Counted from the stretch's first letter, positions 45,376-55,144 are shown. The stretch: DNA of 64,000 nt from Parasphingorhabdus sp. SCSIO 66989 (GCF_032852305.1 NZ_CP136594.1:843501-907500); one strand, 5' to 3'. The notes: generated from the letters alone by a model not told the origin. A program made the numbers and translations.

Positions 45376-46350
45376 TCAGTTGATTCCAGGCGGACAGCGC
45401 ACCGGCTCTCCATTGGCATTTTCACAATTGTCGTTGCCGTTCGGATCATTGCCCGTAGTTGGATTATTCGGGTTATTCGGAATGCCACCGGTGTTCGGAC
45501 CAAGGCCATCGTCATCACCACCGGTCGTCCCCAGTATAGCGCCGATTATCGCCGCCGCGGCGGCTCCGCCGATGACCTCATCAAGGATGCCACCGTTCTT
45601 TAAGCTGCGTGCCCAGCGCGGCAATATCTGGTTCTGCACCCTTGCCAGCCCTCTATTGGAGATACGGAACGGCCCAATCGGTGCGGCTCCTTCGCGCGGA
45701 ATATAGGCAGCAAGGCCAGGTTCATCGAGGACAACAGTCACACCCGCACCGGTTACATCTGCAAGGCCCAGCGTAAGGCCGGACTGTGTATTGGCACCCG
45801 GACCGCGCAACACCACTAAAGTCGCTTCGTCATCATCGCTGCGCACGCTGCCGACAAAACCTTCATCCTCAGCTATGTCCTCGGCCTTTTCACCCACAAG
45901 CATGTCAATCGCCGTGCCACGAATGCCAATGCGTCCAGACGGGGTGGAAATCTCGGCGCTGTTTTCCCCTTTGCTGGAGCCGGAAAAGAATCGCAATGCG
46001 CCTTTGATAAAGGTGGTAAATAGTGACCGTCCCTTGTTCGGGTCATAGACATATCTATCGATCCGCACACGGGAACGCTGACCAATGCCGAAGCTGGAAC
46101 GATCCAACAGCAGAATCTGCATCTGCGAGTTTTTCTTGGTCCTGATCACATCGCCCCAGGCGATCCGTTGACGGCGCTTGACCTTGATCGGTTTTTCGAG
46201 CCGATTGTTCTCAAGGGTGACATTGCCCGCCACGCTTGCAGCATTGCCGACTTCGACGCGTTGCTGTGCTGTGGCAGATGGGCTTATGATGCTCGACAGG
46301 GCCAGCACGGCAATGGCCAGTAAGGCAATCCTGCAGGATGGACATGTCAT
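45376..46350 (-). CDS. Secreted FecR-domain protein
   Basis: The ATG at 46350 (MTCPSC) gives 324 residues with a signal peptide ending at ATAQQ. The FecR domain covers about residues 30-150 (VSVAGNVTLENN-like start, WGDVIRTKKNSQMQILLLDRSSFGIG, then ISTPSGRIGIRGTAIDMLV). An alanine/glycine-rich hydrophobic stretch (GGAAAAAIIGAILG) may be a membrane helix. The tail is Asn/Pro/Gly-rich (NNPNNPTTGNDPNGN) with two Cys near the end. Such stand-alone FecR proteins often neighbour CHASE2 cyclases and are proposed to sense the envelope. Coupled to the TPR gene by ATGA. Confidence 0.88.
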   Translation of the reverse strand: MTCPSCRIALLAIAVLALSSIISPSATAQQRVEVGNAASVAGNVTLENNRLEKPIKVKRRQRIAWGDVIRTKKNSQMQILLLDRSSFGIGQRSRVRIDRYVYDPNKGRSLFTTFIKGALRFFSGSSKGENSAEISTPSGRIGIRGTAIDMLVGEKAEDIAEDEGFVGSVRSDDDEATLVVLRGPGANTQSGLTLGLADVTGAGVTVVLDEPGLAAYIPREGAAPIGPFRISNRGLARVQNQILPRWARSLKNGGILDEVIGGAAAAAIIGAILGTTGGDDDGLGPNTGGIPNNPNNPTTGNDPNGNDNCENANGEPVRCPPGIN

Positions 46351-46724
46351 CGCTGATTCTCCACCATGGCCTTGGCACACTCCGCTTCGGCCTGTTTCAG
46401 CGCACCCTTGGCGTAATCGTCCTTGTCCAGTCGTTCAAATTCAACAATCGCGCCTTGTGGATCACCTATCCAGCATAATAGCGTTGCGTGATTGAAACGG
46501 GCTTCGGCGGACTTCGGGAAGAGGGTAAGTACACGCTCCAGCGTTGCCAGTGCTTCTAACAACTCCCCGCGCTCTGTCTGCTGTCGCGCGGTTTCGATGC
46601 CTGTTTCCGCATCGACAGTCTGCTCGGACAATATGTCGAGATCGTCTATCGTCTGTGCCGCTAATGGATAGCTGGCCACGAAGATCATTGCCGCAAAGGC
46701 GGCACGAAAGGATGTGTGAGTCAT
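46347..46724 (-). CDS. Small exported TPR-like protein
   Basis: About 125 residues from ATG 46724 (46733 is also possible) with a signal peptide (RAAFAAMIFVASYPLAAQ). The rest holds two TPR-like helix pairs (GELLEALATLERVLTLFPKSAEARFNHATLLCWIGDPQGAIVEFERL). It is the first gene of a pair with FecR (ATGA overlap), so the two probably act together in the periplasm opposite the CHASE2 cyclase. Confidence 0.8.
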   Translation of the reverse strand: MTHTSFRAAFAAMIFVASYPLAAQTIDDLDILSEQTVDAETGIETARQQTERGELLEALATLERVLTLFPKSAEARFNHATLLCWIGDPQGAIVEFERLDKDDYAKGALKQAEAECAKAMVENQR

Positions 46725-46866
46725 AAGCCCCATCTTGATGCCAAAGTCATGCCATATCTACTCACTATACCACACTACGCTGCAATGCCGCTTCCGCCGG
46801 ATTACGTACCTTTGCACTCCAACCAAAAGCTTGAACCCGACAATATTGCGCTATAGGGCTGCGCAT

Positions 46867-49122
46867 ATGATTAAGATCACATGGTGGCCGTTGGCTGCGG
46901 CGCTGGTTATGATGCCCGGAATGTCGCTCGCTGAAGAACAGGAACGCAAACCGCTCACTCTGGAGGCGGTCTATGGCAGCCCCAGCCTGTCGGGGTCCAC
47001 ACCGCGCGCGCTCAAGCTTTCGCCGGATGGGCGCTATGCGACGCTGTTGAAACCGCGTGCAGATGATCGGCAGCGCTATGACCTTTGGGCGATTGATACC
47101 ACCACCGGCGAGGAGCGGATGCTGGTAGATAGTGAGGCACTTGGCGGGCGGGAGATTTCCGAAGAGGAAAAGATGCGTCGCGAGCGCATGCGGCTGGCCG
47201 GTACGCGCGGCATTGTCAGCTATGACTGGGGACCGGATGGCAAGGCGCTGTTGGTACCGGTCGACGGTGATTTGTGGATTGCCCCTTTAGATGGTGAACC
47301 CAGGCGGTTCACCGATACCGAGGCGACCGAGTTGGACGCCCAGCTATCCGAGACCGGCCGCTATGCCAGCTTTGTGCGCGGCGGTGAGCTTTATGTTACC
47401 GAGACTGCCACTGGCGAGGAGCGGCAACTGACTGAGGGCGCGAGCGATACCATCAGCTGGGGCTCAGCCGAATTTGTCGCACAAGAAGAGCTGGATCGCT
47501 CACGCGGCCATTGGTGGAGTCCTGATGATCAGTTACTCGCGGTGGCTCGTGTCGATGAAAGCGGTGTCGGCGTAGTGCAGCGGCTTGCCATTGGTGCGGA
47601 GGGCAGCGCGCTTATTGCCCAGCGCTATCCGCGTGCCGGGACCGATAATGCCGTTGTCGAACTGTTCGTTATGCGCCCCGATGGCAGCGACCCGGTCAAG
47701 ATGGATTTGGGTGAAGACCCGGATTTCTATCTCGCCCGGGTCAACTGGTCTGCCGATGGCAAGACGCTCTGGGTGCAGCGCCTCAGCCGCGACCAGAAGC
47801 GGCTTGATCTGCTCGCCTTTGATCCAGCGACCGGAAGCGCCAGCCCGGTATTGGCCGAAACGGCAGAGACCTTCGTCAATCTGCCCTCTAGCGGTTTTGG
47901 GCAGGGCGGCGAGCAGGGGCTTATCCCGCTAAAGGATGGCGGCTTTCTCTGGCTGTCCGAACGCGACGGTTTCATGCATCTCTATCGCTGGCGCGATGGT
48001 GGCCTGAGCCAGATTACCAAGGGCGAATGGGTCATCAGCAGCGTCGCCGGGATCAATGAGCCTGGCAATGTCGCCTATATTGTCGGCAATCGCGAGACGC
48101 CGCTGGAGCGGCATGTCTATGCGGTTTCGCTGGATGGCAGCGGCGAACCGAAACGGCTGACCGAGCGCGGCTATTGGCATGGTGGGACCAGCGATGGCAA
48201 AGGCACGCGCCTGTTGCTGCAGCGCCAAAGCCCGATGCAGCCGCCACAGGTCTATCTCGCGGATACCGAGGGCAAGCGCCTGCGCTGGATGGAAGAGAAC
48301 AGCATCGGCGCGGACCATCCCTTCGCGCCTTACACCCATGTGCAGCGTGCGCCGGAATATGGCATGATCAACGCCGCTGATGGGCAGGTGATGCATTGGG
48401 AGGTGCTGAAGCCTGAAGGCGAGGGGCCGTTCCCGGTGATTTTCAATGTCTATGGCGGGCCGCATGCGCAGCGTGTCGCGCGCGGCTGGGTCAGCCCGGC
48501 TGATCTGTGGTGGGTAGAGCAGGGCTATGCCATTTTCAGCCTCGACAATCGCGGTTCGGGCAATCGCGGCCGCGCCTTTGAAGAGCCTATCCATCTTGCT
48601 CTTGGCGGTGTTGAGGTGGAAGATCAGCTCGCGGGCCTAGCCTGGCTGAAAGAACAGCCTTGGGCCGATGGCGACCGGATCGTCGCCAATGGCTGGTCCT
48701 ATGGCGGTTATATGGTGCTCAAGCTGCTACAGGCGGCACCCGGCGATTTTGCCGGAGGCATATCCGGTGCGCCTGTTACGCAATGGGATTTGTACGATAC
48801 CGCTTATACCGAGCGCTATCTCGGCGATCCCCGTGTTGCCCCGGATGTCTATAAGCGCGCCGATGTGCTGGGCCGCGTCGATGCGATCAAGGATCCGCTG
48901 CTGGTGGTGCATGGCATGAGCGACGACAATGTCATCTTCGATAACAGCGTGCGTTTATTTGCCGAGCTACAGCAGGCGCGGGTGCCTTTTGAAACCGCGG
49001 TCTATCCCGGACAGGCGCATGGCTTTCAGAGTACGGATATATTGGTCCACCGGGCGCTGACGCTGCAGCGCTTTCTCGATAAGGTCGCTCCAACGGACGA
49101 CGCACGGGTTGCGGAACAATAA
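46867..49122 (+). CDS. Secreted S9 family dipeptidyl peptidase (DPP-IV type)
   Basis: The ATG at 46867 starts a signal peptide (KITWWPLAAALVMMPGMSLA) and gives 751 residues; the longer frame upstream has none. Residues about 35-480 form a beta-propeller (YDWGPDGKALLVP, WSPDDQLLAVARVDES, FVAQEELDRSRGHWW with the double Glu of DPP-IV). The C-terminal alpha/beta hydrolase has the Ser nucleophile in GWSYGGYM, Asp in HGMSDDNV and His in GQAHGFQ. It should remove X-Pro dipeptides from peptides in the periplasm. Confidence 0.93.
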   Translation: MIKITWWPLAAALVMMPGMSLAEEQERKPLTLEAVYGSPSLSGSTPRALKLSPDGRYATLLKPRADDRQRYDLWAIDTTTGEERMLVDSEALGGREISEEEKMRRERMRLAGTRGIVSYDWGPDGKALLVPVDGDLWIAPLDGEPRRFTDTEATELDAQLSETGRYASFVRGGELYVTETATGEERQLTEGASDTISWGSAEFVAQEELDRSRGHWWSPDDQLLAVARVDESGVGVVQRLAIGAEGSALIAQRYPRAGTDNAVVELFVMRPDGSDPVKMDLGEDPDFYLARVNWSADGKTLWVQRLSRDQKRLDLLAFDPATGSASPVLAETAETFVNLPSSGFGQGGEQGLIPLKDGGFLWLSERDGFMHLYRWRDGGLSQITKGEWVISSVAGINEPGNVAYIVGNRETPLERHVYAVSLDGSGEPKRLTERGYWHGGTSDGKGTRLLLQRQSPMQPPQVYLADTEGKRLRWMEENSIGADHPFAPYTHVQRAPEYGMINAADGQVMHWEVLKPEGEGPFPVIFNVYGGPHAQRVARGWVSPADLWWVEQGYAIFSLDNRGSGNRGRAFEEPIHLALGGVEVEDQLAGLAWLKEQPWADGDRIVANGWSYGGYMVLKLLQAAPGDFAGGISGAPVTQWDLYDTAYTERYLGDPRVAPDVYKRADVLGRVDAIKDPLLVVHGMSDDNVIFDNSVRLFAELQQARVPFETAVYPGQAHGFQSTDILVHRALTLQRFLDKVAPTDDARVAEQ

Positions 49123-49169
49123 GCCCAAGTAAACTACGTCGATAAAAGCGTTTTGGCTGAGGCCAACCG

Positions 49170-49640
49170 TTACTCCGCCGCGATCAGCATGATCGTGCCG
49201 ACATCCTGCTTTTCCAGCGACAGATCGACAGGCTTGGGCTGCTGGGTGCGCCAGCGAATGGCGCCATCGGGACCGCGAATAATGCCGCGCACTTCATAGC
49301 TGTCACCGGGGATTACGCGATCATGGTCGATGGTCAGGCTGAACGGAACGGGCACTTGCTGGTCGGTAATCGGCACATTGGTTCCGGCAAACAGATTGGC
49401 GAGCGGATCATCAAAGCTGGAATCGAGCAGGACAACCGAAAGCTCTGAACCGGGCTGCAGGGCAATACGCTCGCGATAGGTTGCCATGCCGGTAACAATG
49501 GTCTTGCCGCTGGGGTTCTGCGCGGCAGCGCTGGTTGCCGCTTCGGTGCCGCTTTCCGATACCGTTGCGCAGCCGGACAATAGTACGGATATGGCCAGAC
49601 CAGAAATTGCTATCGCTTTGAAAGAGCATGATTTGCGCAT
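49170..49640 (-). CDS. YbaY/YscW-type lipoprotein
   Basis: 156 residues with a lipoprotein signal (lipobox LLSGC, Cys24). The mature part matches the YbaY family: GMATYRERIALQPGSELSVVLLDSS, PVPFSLTIDHDRVIPGDSYEVRG, and GAIRWRTQQPKPV. Such small beta-sandwich lipoproteins are outer-membrane-associated and of unclear role. It converges on the DPP-IV gene. Confidence 0.85.
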   Translation of the reverse strand: MRKSCSFKAIAISGLAISVLLSGCATVSESGTEAATSAAAQNPSGKTIVTGMATYRERIALQPGSELSVVLLDSSFDDPLANLFAGTNVPITDQQVPVPFSLTIDHDRVIPGDSYEVRGIIRGPDGAIRWRTQQPKPVDLSLEKQDVGTIMLIAAE

Positions 49641-49786
49641 TTGCCGTTCCCCTTTGATTTTCGTGTAGTCCGCTATTGGTTACCGCAGTTTCTATGTCGA
49701 GTGATTCCCCGTTACAACCAATATCATGCTCGACAATGACAGCTAACAACGATATTCGCCGGGCTTGGCAATTTAGGGGAACAAGA

Positions 49787-50440
49787 GTGGATTACAGCTT
49801 TATTGATCTGCTGATTATCTTTGGCGTCGTCGCCGGACCGGCCAAGGCGATTGCGGTTTTTGCCAATGCGGGGAAGAATATGACCCGCGCGGAGCGGCGC
49901 CAGACCGTGCTGACCGCTGTAATGACATCCTCAATCATCCTGTTCGCCTTTGCACTGTTCGGGCAGGCGATCATTGGCATTTTTCATGTCTCTGTCCCGG
50001 CCCTCGAAGTAGCTGGCGGCATCATCCTGTTTGTTTTCGCGATCAATCTGGTTCTTGGCGAAAGCCATGACCATGATGATGAGGAGGGTGCGAGCGGTTC
50101 CCCCACCAGTATCGCGCTCTATCCTCTGGCTATGCCGTTGCTGGCGACGCCGCAGGCGATTGTGGCTCTGGTCGTGGTCAATGCCCGCTTGCCCACCCTG
50201 CAAGACAAGGTGTTGGCCTTATCCGCACTGGGCACCCAGATGGTTATCAACCTTGCGATATTGATGGCCATTGCCATGGCTATGAAGCCCGGTGGTGAGG
50301 GCGCGAAAAAAAGCGGTGGTGCCAGCGAGGTGGTCTTGCGGATCGTCGCCATATTGTTCTGCGGCTTTGCGGTGGAGTTGGTATTGCTGGGATTGCGTGA
50401 TCTGGGCATCGTTCCGCAAATTGATCTGCCGCATGGCTGA
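49787..50440 (+). CDS. MarC family membrane protein, copy 1
   Basis: Start GTG 49787 after AGGGGAACAAGA, giving (M)DYSFIDLLIIFG; this matches the start of the paralogue that follows and gives 217 residues. It has six membrane helices. The NAGKNMTRAERRQ loop, the VPALEVAGGIILFVFAINLVLG stretch and IALYPLAMPLLATPQAIVALVVV identify MarC/UPF0056. A His/Asp-rich loop (GESHDHDDEEG) sits in the middle. MarC function is unknown; despite the name, it has not been shown to confer antibiotic resistance. A near-duplicate lies 62 bases downstream. Confidence 0.85.
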   Translation: MDYSFIDLLIIFGVVAGPAKAIAVFANAGKNMTRAERRQTVLTAVMTSSIILFAFALFGQAIIGIFHVSVPALEVAGGIILFVFAINLVLGESHDHDDEEGASGSPTSIALYPLAMPLLATPQAIVALVVVNARLPTLQDKVLALSALGTQMVINLAILMAIAMAMKPGGEGAKKSGGASEVVLRIVAILFCGFAVELVLLGLRDLGIVPQIDLPHG

Positions 50441-50502
50441 ACCCAAGAGCCGGTAACGACAATCCACAGGCCCGATTGGCCAGAATTTCAGGGAAGCGTG
50501 CA

Positions 50503-51150
50503 ATGAATTACAGCATTTGGGACCTGATCGTTATTTTCGTAGTGGTTTGCGGCCCGACCAAGGCTATCGCGCTGTTTGCTGCCAAAGGCCAACAGATGAC
50601 GAGTGGCGAGCGGCGTCAGACCGTGATTACGGCAATCATGACCTCGTCGATCATATTGTTCACCTTTATGTTTTTCGGCGAGCGCATTCTTGGCATTTTC
50701 CATGTTTCTGTGCCTGCGCTGGAGGTTGCTGGCGGTATCATCCTCTTTGTCTTCGCGCTCGATCTGGTGCTTGGCGAAAGCCATGACCATGCAGAAGACG
50801 ATGCGGCCGCTTCGTCCTCAAAGGATATTGCTCTCTACCCGTTGGCGATGCCGATGCTGGCCACACCGCAGGCGATTGTCGCCATCGTTGTCGTCAATGC
50901 GCGCTTGCCTGATCTGGCGGCCAAGGCCAATGCCCTGATCGCGCTGGGCGCTGTCATGGTGTTTAACCTTGTGGTGCTGATGGGCATGGCCTTTGCGATG
51001 GATCGCGGTGGCGAGAGCAAGAAGAACGCCCGGTCCGAGGTGATTTTGCGCATTGTCGCCATCATGTTCTGCGGCTTTGCGGTCGAACTCGTGCTGTTGG
51101 GCTTGCGTGATCTGGGTATCGCGCCGCCGGTTGATCTGCCGCACGGCTGA
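50503..51150 (+). CDS. MarC family membrane protein, copy 2
   Basis: ATG 50503, 215 residues, six membrane helices. It is clearly a tandem paralogue of the preceding gene: shared IFHVSVPALEVAGGIILFVFA, GESHDH, YPLAMP.LATPQAIVA.VVVNARLP and the identical ending ELVLLGLRDLGI-P--DLPHG. Differences are spread over the whole length, so the duplication is not recent. Possibly the two form a heteromer (inference). Confidence 0.86.
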   Translation: MNYSIWDLIVIFVVVCGPTKAIALFAAKGQQMTSGERRQTVITAIMTSSIILFTFMFFGERILGIFHVSVPALEVAGGIILFVFALDLVLGESHDHAEDDAAASSSKDIALYPLAMPMLATPQAIVAIVVVNARLPDLAAKANALIALGAVMVFNLVVLMGMAFAMDRGGESKKNARSEVILRIVAIMFCGFAVELVLLGLRDLGIAPPVDLPHG

Positions 51151-51154
51151 TCCG

Positions 51155-52219
51155 CTAGTTTCGGGCGCGCCTTGCCCTGATCATGCGGCGCACTTCATCG
51201 AGCAATGCGACCATCAGAACGGCATAGATGGACAGGGCAATAAACAGCCCGATGCGTATCATGAAAGCGGTATTGGCATCCTGCCCAAAGGTCGAATCTG
51301 AAACGCTGGGGCCGACGACGACGATCATCGTCACCACCGCTGCCTGCCAGAAAGTGAAAGGCTGGCGCGTCTTGGTGACGCCATAGAGATTACGCCCGAT
51401 GATCAGCCCGACCGTCGCCATAAGCAGCGCGAAAACGAAAAGATCAGGCATGAGCCGCAGCCCGGTCCACAGCAGAAAGGCGATCAATCCGCCCATCAGG
51501 GTCGAACCGACCAACTCGCGCGCCTGATATCGCGCCGTCGTCGCTTCGGCCTGAACTGCCAGAAAAGAGCCTTTGATCAGCAGCGGCAAAAAGCCTGAAT
51601 CCGTCAGCGCCAGCATGATCGGTGGCAGCATGATCATAATCCCGCGCAGGCCGACCCAGCCTATATCCCCGGTAAAGGCAGGCGGCACGGGCGGGGCAGC
51701 ACGCTCGGGGAAAAAGGCTTGGACCAGCCAGCTGATCGAAACCGCAAAGATGGTGCCGCCTGCCATGATGAAGAAAAAAAGTGGGCCCATTGCCGGCGTC
51801 GGCCCCGAAAGGACGGGCACAAAAGTCTGGCCGATGATCAGCAAGGAGGCGACCGGAGCCATGGCCGGTTTGCTCACTTGCAGCATGAAGGTTGCAGAAA
51901 GACCAATGGCAAGCAGTAGCAGCCCCAATATCGGGATGCGGAACAGCAACTGCCCCAAAATCGCGCCCCAGGCTACCGCGACCAGTGCGATGATCAATAG
52001 TTGCACCACCTGTCCTGGCTTGGGGGCGGGCACGGGCGGCATCAACAGGATCAGCGTCGTCAGCACAAACATATAGCCGAACGCAGGGAAGCCGCCATAG
52101 CCGACCAGTGTCGCCAATCCGAACCCTGCCGCCAACCGCCAGCATCGCGCTTCTGCCTGCGGCAAGGCTCGGGTTCGGCGAACCGCTTTGGCCAATAGCG
52201 ATGGGGACGCAACGGCCAT
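51155..52219 (-). CDS. DUF2955 inner-membrane efflux component
   Basis: 354 residues with about nine membrane helices in two blocks, matching the DUF2955 group of FUSC-like proteins (GYGGFPAFGYMFVLTTLILLMPP, LIIGQTFVPVLSGPTPAMGPLFFFIMAGG). It is the third gene of the unit with an HlyD-like adaptor (one base between) and a NodT-like channel. The set resembles the AaeAB aromatic-acid efflux arrangement, so export of an organic acid or drug across both membranes is likely; the substrate is unknown. Confidence 0.85.
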   Translation of the reverse strand: MAVASPSLLAKAVRRTRALPQAEARCWRLAAGFGLATLVGYGGFPAFGYMFVLTTLILLMPPVPAPKPGQVVQLLIIALVAVAWGAILGQLLFRIPILGLLLLAIGLSATFMLQVSKPAMAPVASLLIIGQTFVPVLSGPTPAMGPLFFFIMAGGTIFAVSISWLVQAFFPERAAPPVPPAFTGDIGWVGLRGIMIMLPPIMLALTDSGFLPLLIKGSFLAVQAEATTARYQARELVGSTLMGGLIAFLLWTGLRLMPDLFVFALLMATVGLIIGRNLYGVTKTRQPFTFWQAAVVTMIVVVGPSVSDSTFGQDANTAFMIRIGLFIALSIYAVLMVALLDEVRRMIRARRARN

Positions 52220-52220
52220 G

Positions 52221-53405
52221 TTACAGCACGTAGGAGAGCAGGGCCATAAAGCCGATATAGAGCCGCCCGAAAAAGCCCATTATGCCGGCTTCGTCGGTAT
52301 AGACCAGCACGCTGGCCTGCCCGCCCAACCGCAAATTGCGCACCAGATCAGGGTCAACATCGGTAAACTCGATGACCACCGGGAAACGCTGTTCGGGGCG
52401 CAGCCAGTCGCGGCTGTTGTTGACCGTCGGCAAGGAGCCCTGTGATGAGCGCGGTCCGGCAGCAACGCCGGAGCCGACGCTGCGGACCTTACCTTTGATA
52501 ATGCTGCCCGGCATCGCTTCGAGCACAATATCCACCGGCTGGCCGACTTTGACATGGCCCAGATTATTCTCGGTGAGATCAGCATCAACCCAGACATCGC
52601 GCACGCTGATCAGTGTCAATGCTGGTTGCCCAGCCCCGGCAATGCGACCGGCGTCAATGCTGAGATCGGTGACCTTGCCGTCAGCAGGTGCGCGCACCAC
52701 CGAGCGTTCAATATCGAGTTGCGCTTTTTCCAGCGCACTGCGCGCGGCACGGATACGGTCATTATCGCCGCCCAGACTGCCCCGGGCGATCTCGGCCTGA
52801 CGCAATTGCGCTTCGGCGGCATCAACCCGGCTGCGGGCTTCGCTCAACGAGGCGCGGCTGGCATCGAGACGGCGCACTGAAACCGTGCCTTCATCGGCCG
52901 CACGCAACGCCTCATAGCGCGCGGTTTCCTTGCGGGTTTTGTTGAGCGCAGCTCTGGCGACCCCCAGATTGGCGCGCGCGACCTCGACCGCAGCGCTGGC
53001 AGCCTGCCGGTCGCGGCCAACCGCATCGAGATCAGCTTCCGCCTTTTGCTGCGCCAACTCATAATTGGCGGTATCAATCTCGAACAGCGGATCGCCTTTT
53101 TTGACGAGCTGATTGTCGACAACGTCGAGCTTGATGATCTCGCCTGCGACTTGCGGCGCGATGGGCACGACATTGGCGCCGATACGTGCCTGGCTGGTAT
53201 AAGGCGTTACCCGGTCGCCGACAAAATGCAGGAGATAGATGACCGCGATGATACCCAGCAGCACCATCGCGCCGCGCCCGGTGCGCTTGGCGGTCTTTTC
53301 CGCCTCGCTCGGCTCGCTCGCTGTCGACTCTTCGGCCTCGGTCACGGTTGCTTCCTCCGCTTCATCCTTGGGCGTGTCCTCGGCCTGTTGCTTGTCATCG
53401 CTCAT
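52221..53405 (-). CDS. HlyD/EmrA-type periplasmic adaptor
   Basis: 394 residues. A strongly acidic cytoplasmic N terminus (about 1-42) precedes one membrane helix (about 46-64). Then come the lipoyl half-motifs (VVPIAPQVAGEIIKLDVVDNQLVKKGDPLFEID and VVRAPADGKVTDLSIDAGRIAGAG), a long helical hairpin (about 110-230, rich in Ala/Arg/Glu) and a beta-barrel part. A hydrophobic C-terminal stretch is unusual. It links the inner-membrane partner to the channel. It overlaps the channel gene by ATGA. Confidence 0.92.
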   Translation of the reverse strand: MSDDKQQAEDTPKDEAEEATVTEAEESTASEPSEAEKTAKRTGRGAMVLLGIIAVIYLLHFVGDRVTPYTSQARIGANVVPIAPQVAGEIIKLDVVDNQLVKKGDPLFEIDTANYELAQQKAEADLDAVGRDRQAASAAVEVARANLGVARAALNKTRKETARYEALRAADEGTVSVRRLDASRASLSEARSRVDAAEAQLRQAEIARGSLGGDNDRIRAARSALEKAQLDIERSVVRAPADGKVTDLSIDAGRIAGAGQPALTLISVRDVWVDADLTENNLGHVKVGQPVDIVLEAMPGSIIKGKVRSVGSGVAAGPRSSQGSLPTVNNSRDWLRPEQRFPVVIEFTDVDPDLVRNLRLGGQASVLVYTDEAGIMGFFGRLYIGFMALLSYVL

Positions 53406-54913
53406 GGCGTGTTTTCCCCTGCCACATTCTCGATAATATCATCGCCCCAATTGGTGCGTTGCTGCATCCGGTCCAGCGTTCTGGCCGGGATAATCTCCTC
53501 CGGTGCGCGCATATCCCAGCCACCGGCAATAACCCGGTACAGCCCAATCAACGCCACCGCCTCGCGGCCGCGTGCGGCGGTTAGGCTGTCCTCCTGGCGC
53601 AGCAACAGCGCCTGTGCGTCCAGCACCCGATCAAACGGAGACAAGCCTTCACGATAGCGTGTATTGGCAATCTCCAGCCCGCGCCGGGCAATCGCAGCGG
53701 ATTCGGTGAGCAGGGCAATCTCTTCGCGGATACGCAGCAGATTGATCGCAACCTCATCGGTTTCGCGCGCAGCATCCAGCACCGTTTGCTCATAGCGCGC
53801 CACCGCCTGTTCCAGCCGCGCATCCTGCGCCCGGATCGCGTTGCGGATGCGGCCAAAGTCGAAGATCGGGAAGCTGAGGCTTGCCGCCAGCGATTCTGTC
53901 ACCGCATCGGTCAGGCCGCCAGCCGTGGTGCGGGTGATGCCAAAGGCTCCGGCTAGGACAAAGGCGGGTTGAAGCTGTGCCTTGGTCAGATCAAGCTGCG
54001 CTGCCTGTACCTCAATCCCCTGCACCGCGCCGCGCACATCGGGTCGCCGCATCAGCATCTCGGCAGGAATGGCATAGAGTGGCAGGTTTGCGACCGGGAA
54101 ATCCGCTCGGTCATCGAGCGCAATGTCACCCGGCAAGCGCCCGGTCAGCACCGCCAGTGCGGCGCGCTCCTGCTCCATGGTCGCCATCAGGCCGGGGATA
54201 GCAGTCTCGGTCGCCACCAATTGGGAGCGCGCCTGTTGCGCATCGAGCTCACTGTCTTCGCCATATTCATAGCGCAGATTGGCAATATCGGCGCTGCGCT
54301 GTTGCAGGGCCGCATTGCCGCGCAAAATGGCAAGGCGCGCCTCGGCGGTGCGATAATTGTAATAGCGCCGGGCGACCTCTGCCGAGATCAGTATCTCGAC
54401 ATCGCGGGCGCTGGCTTCAACACCGCTCAGCACCGCCTCGCCCTGTTCGATAGAGCGCCGTATCCGGCCAAAGATATCAAGCTCCCATGCTGCCGAAACC
54501 CCGGCATCGACAAACAGGAAGTCATTATCAACAATCCGACCCCCGGCGAGCGCATTGGCGGCATAGCCTCCATTCAGCGTGCCGGTAACGCTTTGCGGCA
54601 GCAAATTGGCGCGCAGCCCCTGTGCCTGCGCCCGCGCTTCGATAATCCGCAATGCGGCGATGCGGATTTCGCGGTTTTCGTTACGCGCCGCATCAATCAG
54701 ATCGAGCAGCAATGGATCATCAAATTGCGACCACCATTGGCGCTCGGTGCCGGGCAGCGCGGGCGCACCGTCTCCGGACCGTCGCGCCAACTCGCTGGTC
54801 GCAGGCGTTTGCCAATCGGCAACATCCACCCCGTCAATCGGCGCTTCGGTGCGGTTGATGGTGCAGCCGGACATCACTAACGCCAGACTTAAAACCCAGG
54901 CAGGCAAAACCAT
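53402..54913 (-). CDS. NodT-family outer-membrane efflux lipoprotein
   Basis: The ATG at 54913 starts a lipoprotein signal (MVLPAWVLSLALVMSGC, lipobox MSGC) and gives 503 residues; the longer frame to 54982 is less likely. It has two outer-membrane efflux repeats; landmarks are WWSQFDDPLLLDLIDAARNENREIRIAALRI, AAWELDIFGRIRRSIEQGEA, RRPDVRGAVQGIEVQAAQLDLTKAQLQPAF, and SFPIFDFGRIRNAIRAQDARLEQA. It forms the trimeric TolC-like duct for the adaptor and pump encoded downstream. Confidence 0.93.
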   Translation of the reverse strand: MVLPAWVLSLALVMSGCTINRTEAPIDGVDVADWQTPATSELARRSGDGAPALPGTERQWWSQFDDPLLLDLIDAARNENREIRIAALRIIEARAQAQGLRANLLPQSVTGTLNGGYAANALAGGRIVDNDFLFVDAGVSAAWELDIFGRIRRSIEQGEAVLSGVEASARDVEILISAEVARRYYNYRTAEARLAILRGNAALQQRSADIANLRYEYGEDSELDAQQARSQLVATETAIPGLMATMEQERAALAVLTGRLPGDIALDDRADFPVANLPLYAIPAEMLMRRPDVRGAVQGIEVQAAQLDLTKAQLQPAFVLAGAFGITRTTAGGLTDAVTESLAASLSFPIFDFGRIRNAIRAQDARLEQAVARYEQTVLDAARETDEVAINLLRIREEIALLTESAAIARRGLEIANTRYREGLSPFDRVLDAQALLLRQEDSLTAARGREAVALIGLYRVIAGGWDMRAPEEIIPARTLDRMQQRTNWGDDIIENVAGENTP

Positions 54914-55144
54914 CTGCCGCCCAGTGTGTGCGGTGGGGCCAGAGGTGTGCGACAGACTGTCGGGAAAAGCGCGTGAAGCCATGGAAGTCCGAATATCCCG
55001 TTACACAGGAAAAGAAAAGGATTTCGCAGCGCCGAGCAATGCCCTTTGGCCAAGGGAGATGCAGCGCGAGCGTGATAGCATGGAATCCCAATACCATGCC
55101 TATTAACGCGTCTAAAGCCTTTAAATCATTAATTATGCGTTAAG

